Positions 7,880 to 14,988 of a stretch of DNA of 14,988 bases are shown here, in pieces. A program made the position numbers and the translations under genes. This stretch comes from WGAL01 sp964570865 (GTDB lineage Bacteria; Bacteroidota; Ignavibacteria; Ignavibacteriales; Melioribacteraceae), in NCBI GenBank assembly GCA_964570865.1, contig CAZMZM010000056.1, positions 1 through 14,988 on the forward strand, in the 5' to 3' direction. The notes under the pieces are model-generated. The model was not told the DNA's origin and did not search any database. It was given only the letters and a program-made list of their open reading frames with translations. The stretch's first letter is position 1. Every line of letters starts with the position of its first letter.

Positions 7880-9442
7880 ATGGAAAACCAATCAATACTT
7901 TGGGTTGATGACGAAATAGAACTTTTAAGGTCTCACGTAATTTTCCTAACGGAAAAAGGTTATGATGTTGATACGGTAACTAACGGTGAAGATGCGCTCT
8001 ATAAAGTTAGAGAAAAAGAGTACTCAATTATTTTTCTTGATGAAATGATGCCAGGTATGGGAGGTTTGGAAACCTTAGCCGCCATTAAGGAAATAAACTC
8101 GAATATACCTGTTGTTATGGTAACCAAAAATGAAGAAGAGAGTTTGATGAACGAAGCAATAGGAAGTAAGATAGATGATTATCTTATCAAACCGGTTGTA
8201 CCGTCTCAAATGCTGCTTGTATGTAAAAAAATACTTGATAAAAAAAAGATCTCGAGCGAACATATTACAAAAGATTATATGCAGGAGTTCAGTAAAATTG
8301 CAGTTCGCTTAATGGGAGAGAATAATTATAAAGATTGGATTGATATTTATACGCGGTTGGTAAACTGGGATTTGGAACTCGACGAACATCCTGACATTGG
8401 ACTACGACAAACTCTTTACGAGCAGATTAGGGAAGCGGATAAGGAGTTTGGGAAATATGTTGAACGCAATTACTTTGATTGGGTTAACGGCAATATTGAC
8501 GGTCCGTCACTTAGTCCGGATATAGCTGAAAAATATGTACTTCCCGAAATTGAAGATGCCGAAGGTCCGGTATTTTATTTTGTGCTTGATTGTATGCGTC
8601 TTGATCAATGGCTGGTAATCGAGAAATATTTGAAAGAATATTTTACCATTACAAAAGATTACTATTATTCGATGCTTCCGACAGCTACGCCTTACTCGCG
8701 AAATGCACTCTTCAGCGGGTTATTTCCTTCGGAGATTGAAAAAAAATATCCTCGGCTTTGGATAAATAAGGGGGAAAATGAAAATCAGTTAAACAGATAT
8801 GAGAAAGATTTGCTTGAGCTTCTTCTGAAAAGGAATAACATTCGCTTAAAAAATGACTTAAAATATCTTAAGATAATCGATCCCGCTGTAGGAAGATCTT
8901 TTGCTCAGAATGTAAGTTCGCATCGTAAAACACATTTTATGGCGGTTGTTATTAACTTTCTTGATATGGTCGTTCACGGTCGTTCCGATTCAGACTTGCT
9001 TAAAGAAATTGCTCCGGACGAACCGGCATTTCGTTCGCTGACGGAAAGTTGGTTCAAACACTCATCTTTGCTTTCAATTCTTAAGACTATTTCAAATATG
9101 AAAAATGCAAAAATTATTCTAACCACTGATCACGGAAGTATAAGATCCATGCGCGGAGCAAAAGTGCTGGGCGATAAAGAAGCGGCAAAAAATCTAAGAT
9201 TCAAGTATGGAAGAAATCTTAAAGTTGATGATAAACATGCGATGTATATGAAAAATCCCGAAGATTTTAAGCTGCCTGCTCTCGGTGTAACTACCAGCTA
9301 CATAATTGCGAAAGAAGACTACTATTTTGTTTATCCGACTGATTATCATAAATATTTGAGTCATTACAAAGATACGTTCCAGCATGGCGGTATATCGATG
9401 GAGGAAATGATTCTTCCTGTTGTGATGTTGGAAAGCAAATAA
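7880..9442 (+). CDS. porX: PorX: response regulator with PglZ/alkaline-phosphatase-like output domain
   Basis: A 520-residue T9SS regulator, about the length of Porphyromonas PorX (~518). Residues 5-120 are a complete receiver: acidic pair D10/D11, phospho-acceptor D54 in FLDEMMPG, T82 and K104 (IKP). A helical linker covers about 125-215. The rest is a PglZ-type alkaline-phosphatase-superfamily domain. Its likely metal and catalytic positions are D237 (FVLDCMRLDQW), the threonines of LPTATPYSRN (T268 or T270 as nucleophile), D362 and H366 (LDMVVHG), D417/H418 (TTDHGS) and H502 (FQHGGIS), so the active site looks intact. In Porphyromonas, PorX works with histidine kinase PorY, an ECF sigma factor (SigP) and the T9SS motor protein PorL, and its output domain is reported to cleave oligonucleotides. 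Immediate linkage to sprA supports the same role here. It has no DNA-binding domain, and no kinase gene is in the window. Confidence 0.92.
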   Translation: MENQSILWVDDEIELLRSHVIFLTEKGYDVDTVTNGEDALYKVREKEYSIIFLDEMMPGMGGLETLAAIKEINSNIPVVMVTKNEEESLMNEAIGSKIDDYLIKPVVPSQMLLVCKKILDKKKISSEHITKDYMQEFSKIAVRLMGENNYKDWIDIYTRLVNWDLELDEHPDIGLRQTLYEQIREADKEFGKYVERNYFDWVNGNIDGPSLSPDIAEKYVLPEIEDAEGPVFYFVLDCMRLDQWLVIEKYLKEYFTITKDYYYSMLPTATPYSRNALFSGLFPSEIEKKYPRLWINKGENENQLNRYEKDLLELLLKRNNIRLKNDLKYLKIIDPAVGRSFAQNVSSHRKTHFMAVVINFLDMVVHGRSDSDLLKEIAPDEPAFRSLTESWFKHSSLLSILKTISNMKNAKIILTTDHGSIRSMRGAKVLGDKEAAKNLRFKYGRNLKVDDKHAMYMKNPEDFKLPALGVTTSYIIAKEDYYFVYPTDYHKYLSHYKDTFQHGGISMEEMILPVVMLESK

Positions 9443-9481
9443 AAAAGCAATTGAGAAACGGAAATCCGGCTCCTGACGGAT

Positions 9482-9581
9482 NNNNNNNNNNNNNNNNNNN
9501 NNNNNNNNNNNNNNNNNNNNNNNNNNNNNNNNNNNNNNNNNNNNNNNNNNNNNNNNNNNNNNNNNNNNNNNNNNNNNNNNN
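9482..9581. other. 100-N scaffold gap with matching 9-base ends
   Basis: Exactly 100 Ns, the usual placeholder for a gap of unknown size. The left contig ends with CTGACGGAT (9473-9481) and the right contig begins with the same nine bases (9582-9590). The simplest reading is that the contigs overlap by 9 bases and nothing is missing. A tandem repeat collapsed at this point is the alternative. Open frames running through the Ns are not evidence for genes. Confidence 0.97.
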
Positions 9582-9610
9582 CTGACGGATGAACCGGTTT
9601 GAGTTTAGGC

Positions 9611-9639
9611 TTGACATTTTCCATTATTACTACTATATT
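9611..9639 (+). promoter_or_regulatory. Sigma70-consensus promoter of the initiator tRNA
   Basis: TTGACA (9611-9616) is a perfect -35 hexamer. It is followed after exactly 17 bases by TATATT (9634-9639), one mismatch from the TATAAT -10. Transcription should start near 9646, giving a roughly 65-base 5' leader before the tRNA. The high quality suits a strongly expressed stable RNA gene. Confidence 0.7.
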
Positions 9640-9711
9640 TTAGGTCTTAAAAATTGAGTTTGTTCTTAACATTTTATATAGATTTTCAAGAGAAAATCAC
9701 AACGTTTATAT

Positions 9712-9784
<73 letters not shown>

Positions 9785-9790
9785 CTAACT

Positions 9791-9825
9791 AAGCCGAACT
9801 ACTAATGTTCGGCTTTTTTATTTTT
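9791..9825 (+). terminator. Intrinsic terminator of the tRNA gene
   Basis: A perfect 9-bp stem (AAGCCGAAC at 9791-9799 with GTTCGGCTT at 9807-9815) closes a 7-base loop and runs into a T-rich tract (9814-9825). It begins 7 bases after the tRNA. Confidence 0.92.
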
Positions 9826-10044
9826 AAATAAAGTTTGTTGTGGATAAATAACTTACTATAAAATTCTCATAAAGAATTTCAAGGAATGAAATAAAACAAT
9901 ATTTAAAAAATATCAATAATACTTAATTACACAAAACAGCAGGTAACAACAGATGAAATGCTAACGGGAAAAATATTAATTTTGTGAATTCCAAAATCAA
10001 ATAGAATTCATCTGTAATTACTTTTATTCTTAACCATTTCTTAA
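9826..10044. other. AT-rich intergenic region between convergent genes, with inverted repeats
   Basis: About 220 bases between the + strand tRNA terminator and the stop of the - strand receiver/ATP-grasp gene. I see no credible ORF, RNA gene or classical terminator for the - strand gene. Two inverted repeats share one arm. ACAGATGAA (9949-9957) can pair with TTCATCTGT (10007-10015). TGAATTC (9985-9991) can pair with GAATTCA (10004-10010). Either could form in the 3' end of the - strand transcript, but not both. Function is unknown. Confidence 0.45.
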
Positions 10045-13000
10045 TTATTTCATGCTCATTTTTTCTTCATTTTTTCTCATCTTAGTCCCCGGTTTTAGAA
10101 TTACCCCTTTATTCGTATGTCCGTCAATTTTTACGGTAATAGGTTTTTTTAATCTGAAATGAGTAACATATTTCATCTTTCTTTTCGGCTTTTGTTCGCG
10201 AAGCCATTCCCAATCAATGAACCCTTTTCGTTTTTTTACATCAACCGTAAGATAGCCGACTTTAAAGGCTGTAATGTTTTGGAAAAAGTGAGAACCTTGT
10301 GAAGGCGTTACATCAAGATCCCGGAAGTTGGATTCCACTATAATTCGGGCATTGGAAATCATATCCCAAGTAACGGGAATTCCAAGCCATGGATCGGTAG
10401 AACCCCAACGCCCAACTCCAATCAGAAGATATTCTTTTTGATTTTCCCGCAATTTGGAGTTAATTACCGCTAACTCTTCCGCAGCGTCTTTACTTTTCGA
10501 TCTGTCGAAAGTATCTATGTCAACAAATACAATATCTTTCATCTTATTCTGAATTCCGTTACCAAGTGCGTATTCGCTGTACACAACCATGTTTTCCTTA
10601 TAGTAATCACGGAAAGATACTTTTTCAGTTTCTTCATTTACAACAAACGGACGTATCTGAAGCAAGTAAAATTCCTTTTTCTGTTTAGGCGGTACAGAAA
10701 GTTTTACCGCAAATTCAATTTCCACTTCAGAACCCATTCCTTTTTTCCCCATAACAGTAATGTAATTTATTATTTCAGGCAGAGGGAAAATTTTATGCTT
10801 TAATATCGGCGCAAAAGTTACAAGTCTAACGCCCGGACGGGAAATTCCGTCATATATTACATCATTTTCAATGGAATATGTTGACGCAACATAATTAAGT
10901 GTCTCGTCTTTTTCGGCAACAGTTAAATCATATTGGCGAGTTAGTTGGTTACAATTATTAGCGCATACATTTTCATCTTCGTATAATTTTAGCGCATAAA
11001 ATTTTGTTTGACTGTAATTTAACAGATCTTTGGTTGTTAATGAATAAAGAGGTTTTTCAGGATATTTGGGACAAAAACTCACAACTTTTTCTCCATCAAC
11101 AACTGAGCTGCCTAACCCTAAGGCTACAGAAACAATCCCGTCTTTTGGTTTTATCGGAGGAGGTGGATAGAAATTCAATGATTTTGCAACTCCGGAAATT
11201 TCGGGGTAAAATCTATTTTCGTAAATATTTCCTACTAACTTCTGAATTATCACTGCCATTTTTTCTTCTTCCAAACGGTAAGATGTTGCCTTTAAATATC
11301 CTTTAGCCGCTGTCGAAAAAATTGAAGCATAGATTAATTTTATTGCAGTAAGGAGATGACTGTGCCGGACTTGAATGTCGGAATGATAATTTGGGAGCAT
11401 AAACGTATCATAAACTCCCGCTAAAGGCTCTCCTTGAGAATCTTCCAAAAGACTCGAAGAACGAACAGCAATTGGTTCTCGGATTTTATCGAGCATTGAA
11501 AAAAGTTTTGAACTTACATCGATAGGAAAATTTTGTGCACTTAGGAAACGAGCTTTTATCTTTTCGTCATCTTCCTCAGTAATGGCAAAATCCCGTAAAT
11601 TATTTGCATCAAGAAAATCATCAAAAACGTCTGTTCCTAAAATTACTGTTGTGGGAATTCTTATCTCGACATTAGAAAATTTTTCTTTACCTAAAAAGTT
11701 TTTCATCAAATAGCTGATAAATGCAATGCCTCGAGCTTTTCCGCCGATTGATCCGCTTCCGATACGAGTAATCACATTTAAATTTTCAAGCGTATTTGGA
11801 TGGAAATCAACAACAACACCTGTTTTTCGTTCCGCCAGGAAGTTATGAAGCATTTGAATTAAGTGTGTTCGCAATTCCTCAGGGGAATCAAAATCCTCTA
11901 ATTTTTGAGGACGCAATATTTTTGCCAACTGAAACTCGGTTCTTGCTTTTAACCAGTTGGAAAAATGGTTTCTTTTTGAATGGTAAATTATGCTTTCGAT
12001 CGAAACTTTGTGTAATTCACGTTCAAGTTCAATAAGATTTTTTGCCCTTCCTTCTTCATTTCCATTTTCAGTTCGGAAAATAAAATCTCCAAACCCGAAA
12101 TGATTACGGATAAACCTTTCCAATTCTTGTATTAATGTTGGGGAGCTTTTGTTTAAAAAACCTGCTTGAAGCGAATACGCAATTTCTCTTTTCTTTTCAT
12201 CGTTCGACTGTAATAGCACCGGAATGTCGGGATGACGTTTTTTTATATTTTTTGTTAATGTCAGACCAGCTTTAGGATCTTTTTTCCCTTTATGCCAAAA
12301 ATTGATGTCTGAAATAACACCGAGAATATCTTTCTCATATTTTTTAAATACTTCCCATGCTTCTTCATAATTTGTGCAGTGAATAATTTTCGGACGGGCG
12401 CGCATTCTTAAAAACTTGTGAGAAAGATTCACACCTTCGGAAATCAGTAATTGAGTATGAATTAGAACTTCATTATAGAGACGCGGAAGATATGTCGAAT
12501 AAAAGCGAATATTATCTTCAACCAGAAGAATTACTTGTACGCCAATACTTTTTGTATCATTCTCTATGTTATATTTGTCTTCAATCGATTTTATTATTCC
12601 AATTATCAAGCGGTAGTCACCCTGCCAAACAAAAATATTTTCAAATAAAGTTGATTTGTGATTTTCCAGAAGTTCATTCATTTCTCTGTTATCGTAGCCG
12701 ATGTGAACCACTGGAATGTCGGGTCTGATTTTTTTCATTTGCTCGGCAAGCTCAATAGGCGTCATTCCTTCGAAATGCTGAGTAACAATAATTAGATTAA
12801 AGCGTTCTTCTTTTTCAATCAAGTGCAGTGCTTTTTTTCCGTTAGAACAATGTATCAATTCAGGCGAATCGTTTAAATTTAATCCATGGTATTCTTTTCT
12901 GATTAATTCGTAAAGACGGCCGTCTTCCTCAAAAATAAAATAATCATAAAGGGAAGAAATCAGCAAAATGTCCCGTACTCTGAATTTCATTAATTCCCTG

Positions 13001-13071
13001 AAATCTTGGAATTTTGAATAGCGTGGTTTATTTAGAATTTCTGATGGGGTAATTATTTTTTTGTTCATCAT
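10045..13071 (-). CDS. Double-receiver / PPDK-type ATP-grasp protein of unknown function
   Basis: A 1008-residue cytoplasmic protein. Residues ~33-165 have a receiver fold but no phospho-acceptor: the expected Asp position reads LIIVTQHFEGM (T97/Q98). Residues ~178-325 are a full receiver, with acid pair E185/D186 (LLVEDN), phospho-acceptor D255 (GVISDINF), S289 and K308. A helical linker (~335-430) includes the IIYHSKRNHFSNW segment. The ATP/pyruvate-binding half resembles the N-terminal domain of PEP synthase and pyruvate phosphate dikinase: GSGSIGGKARG with K444, then AVRSSSLLEDSQGEPLAG with R537, and later EIEFAVKL and FYLLQIRPF. The C-terminus has a conserved-looking LIGVGRWGSTDPWLGIP block (R888/W889). 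The phosphohistidine swivelling domain and PEP-binding barrel are absent, so it cannot be a normal PEP synthase. I recall ~990-residue relatives across Bacteroidota, usually labelled PEP/pyruvate-binding protein. ATP-dependent modification or regulation switched by phosphorylation is only an inference. No Shine-Dalgarno site is evident at tandem ATGs 13071/13068. It is separated from gdhA by a terminator. Confidence 0.88.
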   Translation of the reverse strand: MMNKKIITPSEILNKPRYSKFQDFRELMKFRVRDILLISSLYDYFIFEEDGRLYELIRKEYHGLNLNDSPELIHCSNGKKALHLIEKEERFNLIIVTQHFEGMTPIELAEQMKKIRPDIPVVHIGYDNREMNELLENHKSTLFENIFVWQGDYRLIIGIIKSIEDKYNIENDTKSIGVQVILLVEDNIRFYSTYLPRLYNEVLIHTQLLISEGVNLSHKFLRMRARPKIIHCTNYEEAWEVFKKYEKDILGVISDINFWHKGKKDPKAGLTLTKNIKKRHPDIPVLLQSNDEKKREIAYSLQAGFLNKSSPTLIQELERFIRNHFGFGDFIFRTENGNEEGRAKNLIELERELHKVSIESIIYHSKRNHFSNWLKARTEFQLAKILRPQKLEDFDSPEELRTHLIQMLHNFLAERKTGVVVDFHPNTLENLNVITRIGSGSIGGKARGIAFISYLMKNFLGKEKFSNVEIRIPTTVILGTDVFDDFLDANNLRDFAITEEDDEKIKARFLSAQNFPIDVSSKLFSMLDKIREPIAVRSSSLLEDSQGEPLAGVYDTFMLPNYHSDIQVRHSHLLTAIKLIYASIFSTAAKGYLKATSYRLEEEKMAVIIQKLVGNIYENRFYPEISGVAKSLNFYPPPPIKPKDGIVSVALGLGSSVVDGEKVVSFCPKYPEKPLYSLTTKDLLNYSQTKFYALKLYEDENVCANNCNQLTRQYDLTVAEKDETLNYVASTYSIENDVIYDGISRPGVRLVTFAPILKHKIFPLPEIINYITVMGKKGMGSEVEIEFAVKLSVPPKQKKEFYLLQIRPFVVNEETEKVSFRDYYKENMVVYSEYALGNGIQNKMKDIVFVDIDTFDRSKSKDAAEELAVINSKLRENQKEYLLIGVGRWGSTDPWLGIPVTWDMISNARIIVESNFRDLDVTPSQGSHFFQNITAFKVGYLTVDVKKRKGFIDWEWLREQKPKRKMKYVTHFRLKKPITVKIDGHTNKGVILKPGTKMRKNEEKMSMK

Positions 13072-13120
13072 ATTTATAACAATCTAATTATAAAATATTT
13101 TCAATGGAAAAGTTTGTAAT

Positions 13121-13128
13121 CAAATATA
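13121..13128 (-). promoter_or_regulatory. Possible -7 box for the receiver/ATP-grasp gene
   Basis: Read on the - strand, these bases are TATATTTG, matching the Bacteroidota TAnnTTTG -7 box, about 50 bases ahead of the start codon. No clear TTG -33 partner is found about 20 bases upstream (the area reads TTAGTT), so the call is weak. Confidence 0.3.
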
Positions 13129-13205
13129 AACTTATTTTGTAAAATTAACTAATGTGATAGAGAAAATTAAAAGATGCAACAAAACTCCATTCTCCGTTTT
13201 GTATT

Positions 13206-13234
13206 ACAAAAAAAGGCGTCACTAAAGACGCCTT
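13206..13234 (-). terminator. Intrinsic terminator of gdhA
   Basis: An 8-bp perfect stem, AAGGCGTC (13213-13220 on the + strand) with GACGCCTT (13227-13234), has a 6-base loop. On the - strand it is followed directly by a run of Ts (complement of 13206-13212). It lies about 40 bases beyond the gdhA stop codon and insulates gdhA from the next - strand gene. Confidence 0.9.
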
Positions 13235-13275
13235 AGAAAAATGAATAATTTAGAATAACAGTTAATAATTATTAA

Positions 13276-14637
13276 TTAAACTATGCCTTGATCTAGCATG
13301 GAATCTGCAACTTTTACGAAACCGCCTATGTTAGCGCCGTTAACGTAGTTGCCGGGAGTTCCGTATTTATCGGCATATGTAACGCAAGTTTGATGAATGC
13401 TTTTCATGATACCGTGTAGTTTTTGATCGACTTCTTCGCGAGTCCAGGAGTAGCGCATACTGTTCTGCGACATTTCCAATCCGGAAACAGCTACGCCGCC
13501 GGCATTTGCAGCTTTGCCGGGACCGTAAAGAATTCCTTTATCCAAGAAGAGATTAACTCCTTCGATTGTAGTAGGCATGTTCGCTCCTTCGGAAACAACA
13601 TAAACGCCGTTGTCAAGCAAGTGTTGTGCGTCTTTTTCGTTGATTTCGTTTTGGGTTGCACTTGGGAAGGCGCATTCGGCTTTATGATTCCATAACGGAT
13701 TGTAATCCAGAGAACTGTCAGTCGGAGTATAAACCGCATTACGATATTTTTCAACATATTCACTGATTCTTCCGCGTTTGACGTTTTTCAATTCCATAAC
13801 GAAAGCCAATTTTTCGCGATCTATTCCTTCTTCATCATAAATATAACCACCGGAGTCTGAAAGCGTTACTACTTTACCTCCTAAATCAAGTATTTTTTCC
13901 GTTGTGTACTGAGCTACATTTCCGCTTCCTGAAACCAAGCATGTTTTTCCTTCCAAAGTTTCGTTTTTAGTTGAAAGCATTTCGGCGGCAAAATAAACAG
14001 AGCCGTAGCCGGTAGCTTCGGGGCGAATAAGAGAGCCTCCCCAGTTCAAACCTTTGCCGGTTAAAACTCCGGCAAATTCATTCTTCAATCTCTTGTATTG
14101 GCCGAATAAGAAACCGATTTCGCGTCCGCCAACTCCAATATCGCCGGCAGGAACATCAGTATTAGGCCCGATGTGACGGAATAGCTCGGTCATAAAACTT
14201 TGTGTAAAACGCATAACTTCGTTGTCGCTCTTTCCTTTCGGATCGAAATCCGAACCGCCTTTGCCTCCGCCCATCGGGAGCGTTGTTAAACTGTTTTTAA
14301 AAACTTGTTCGAACGCCAAGAATTTTAGAATGCCAAGGTTAACTGAAGGATGAAAACGTAATCCGCCTTTGTAAGGACCGATAGCACTGTTCATTTCAAT
14401 TCTGAAACCGCGATTAATTTGAACATTTCCTTGATCGTCTTGCCAAGGAACTCTAAACATTAAAACTCTTTCAGGTTCAATAATTCTTTCAAGTACTTTT
14501 GCAGCGCGGTATTCCGGATGTTTGTCCAATACTAACGCTAATGATTCTGCCACTTCATAAACTGCCTGGTGGAATTCCGGCTCAGCCGGATTTTTAGCTT
14601 TAACGGATTCCATCAATGATTTTACGTAATCTGACAT
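13276..14637 (-). CDS. gdhA: Glutamate dehydrogenase, probably NADP-specific
   Basis: A 453-residue hexameric-type glutamate dehydrogenase (E. coli GdhA has 447). It interconverts 2-oxoglutarate plus ammonium and glutamate, linking nitrogen assimilation to the TCA cycle. Numbered from ATG 14637, the substrate lysine is K90 (YKGGLRFHP), followed by K114 (FKNSL), catalytic K126 (PMGGGKGGSDFDP) and catalytic D166 (PAGDIGVGGRE). Each is one residue from its Clostridium symbiosum counterpart. The Rossmann domain has VSGSGNVAQ and, after its second strand, SDSGGYIYDEEG. The SDS motif resembles the E. coli NADP enzyme, but cofactor choice is not proven. ATG 14637 is preferred over the upstream in-frame TTG (14649) because GGAG lies 6 bases before the ATG and inside the longer reading, and because the family typically starts at MSDYV. 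It appears monocistronic, with its own terminator; I found no convincing promoter boxes upstream. Confidence 0.96.
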   Translation of the reverse strand: MSDYVKSLMESVKAKNPAEPEFHQAVYEVAESLALVLDKHPEYRAAKVLERIIEPERVLMFRVPWQDDQGNVQINRGFRIEMNSAIGPYKGGLRFHPSVNLGILKFLAFEQVFKNSLTTLPMGGGKGGSDFDPKGKSDNEVMRFTQSFMTELFRHIGPNTDVPAGDIGVGGREIGFLFGQYKRLKNEFAGVLTGKGLNWGGSLIRPEATGYGSVYFAAEMLSTKNETLEGKTCLVSGSGNVAQYTTEKILDLGGKVVTLSDSGGYIYDEEGIDREKLAFVMELKNVKRGRISEYVEKYRNAVYTPTDSSLDYNPLWNHKAECAFPSATQNEINEKDAQHLLDNGVYVVSEGANMPTTIEGVNLFLDKGILYGPGKAANAGGVAVSGLEMSQNSMRYSWTREEVDQKLHGIMKSIHQTCVTYADKYGTPGNYVNGANIGGFVKVADSMLDQGIV

Positions 14638-14643
14638 ACTTTG

Positions 14644-14647
14644 CTCC
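14644..14647 (-). promoter_or_regulatory. Ribosome-binding site that sets the gdhA start
   Basis: On the - strand GGAG is followed by 6 bases and ATG (14637). The alternative in-frame TTG (14649-14647) overlaps this GGAG and has no Shine-Dalgarno of its own. Confidence 0.75.
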
Positions 14648-14649
14648 AA

Positions 14650-14988
14650 TGTTAGTTTGTGTGAATAAGTTATTTATTAGGAATAAATATATTACAGTTG
14701 TGGTTTCAAGTAAAGTTAATAGGCGGTTTGTCTGCTTTGCTGAATGCAATTGAATTGAATAATAAAATGATTTATTAAATGAAATTTTGTAAAAAAAATT
14801 CAAATTATTTTTCCTTATATAATCCGGAATGAAAAAAATGAAAATCAACTCATTTTCATTATGTAACTTATATTCATTTTAAGTGTTTTGCAAGTGAAAA
14901 AGTAAATTTATAAAATATTATAAAACGGAATTATTTTAAAGAAATTTTCGGATTAAGAACCAAGATTCTAAATATTAGAAATAAATGA
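14650..14988. other. Gene-free AT-rich upstream region of gdhA
   Basis: About 340 bases with no credible coding sequence on either strand. It must hold the gdhA promoter, but I cannot pick one: TTGAAA near 14705-14710 (- strand) has only poorly spaced -10 candidates. The one clear structure is the inverted repeat at 14837-14860. On the + strand TTGCAA and TATAAA, 15 bases apart around 14890, could serve a gene starting beyond the window; an ATG sits at 14985-14987 at the very edge. Confidence 0.5.
14837..14860. repeat. Perfect 9-bp inverted repeat (AT-rich hairpin)
   Basis: AATGAAAAT (14837-14845) and its exact reverse complement (14852-14860) flank the 6-base loop CAACTC. On the - strand six or more Ts follow, so it could be a weak terminator for a gene entering from the right. 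As a symmetric site about 200 bases upstream of gdhA it could instead be an operator. The AT-only composition of most of the stem makes a strong terminator unlikely. Confidence 0.5.

Noticed and set aside
8225..8247. A7 and A8 homopolymer runs in porX (another A8 lies near 8739-8746 and one in sprA near 7360) as phase-variation switches
   Set aside because: Runs of this length are frequent in such AT-rich coding DNA (Lys codons). They are not near the start codon, and all frames are intact.
9291..9624. Reverse-strand open frames spanning the N gap, one starting MENVKPKLKPVHPS
   Set aside because: They run through 100 unknown bases and overlap the 3' end of porX in antisense. Coding continuity through Ns cannot be judged, and the gap is probably an artefact.
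9785..10044. CRISPR array, insertion sequence or phage attachment next to the tRNA
   Set aside because: There are no regularly spaced repeats, no transposase or integrase frames, and no duplicated tRNA 3' end. The tRNA is followed directly by its terminator.
10045..13071. Calling the 1008-residue protein a PEP synthase (ppsA) or pyruvate phosphate dikinase
   Set aside because: Only the ATP/pyruvate-binding domain is present. I find no phosphohistidine domain motif and no PEP-binding TIM barrel, so the enzyme name would mislead.
14600..14848. An 82-residue reverse-strand frame upstream of gdhA
   Set aside because: It overlaps the gdhA start in another frame, has low-complexity AT-driven composition and no ribosome-binding site.

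Overview
The window reads as a piece of an AT-rich chromosome from the Bacteroidota/Chlorobiota/Ignavibacteriota (FCB) group. An Ignavibacteria-like bacterium is my best guess, but only as an inference. The evidence is a set of type IX secretion system (T9SS) genes, which are essentially confined to this group, plus a large receiver/ATP-grasp protein of a kind I recall from Bacteroidota genomes. One Bacteroidota-style promoter (TAnnTTTG -7 box) and clear Shine-Dalgarno sites are also visible. Nothing suggests plasmid, phage or insertion-sequence DNA.

Left part (1-9442, + strand) is a T9SS locus. A secreted PorD-family protein (DUF4835) comes first, then the giant outer-membrane translocon barrel SprA (about 2280 residues), then 12 bases later PorX, a response regulator fused to a PglZ/alkaline-phosphatase-like domain. 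An envelope component, the translocation channel and the regulator therefore sit side by side. sprA and porX look like one transcription unit. sprA seems to have its own promoter at the end of porD, but its start codon is puzzling: a near-perfect Shine-Dalgarno sequence lies about 50 bases too far upstream.

Middle (9443-10044): a 100-N scaffold gap is flanked on both sides by the same 9 bases, so the two contigs probably just overlap. After it comes a textbook sigma70-type promoter, an initiator tRNA (fMet, CAU) and a strong intrinsic terminator. About 220 bases of AT-rich, non-coding DNA follow.

Right part (10045-14988, - strand): a 1008-residue protein combines a degenerate receiver, an intact receiver and a PEP-synthase/pyruvate-phosphate-dikinase-type ATP-grasp domain, but lacks the phosphohistidine and PEP-binding domains of the true enzymes. 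It is conserved-looking but functionally unknown to me and is the best candidate for undescribed biology here. Upstream of it, also on the - strand and closed by its own terminator, is a hexameric-type glutamate dehydrogenase (gdhA), whose start I place at 14637 rather than the longer TTG start. The last ~340 bases hold no gene, only an AT-rich hairpin.

The T9SS genes form a functional unit. The tRNA, the receiver/ATP-grasp gene and gdhA appear to be separate transcription units. No histidine kinase that could serve either receiver protein is present.
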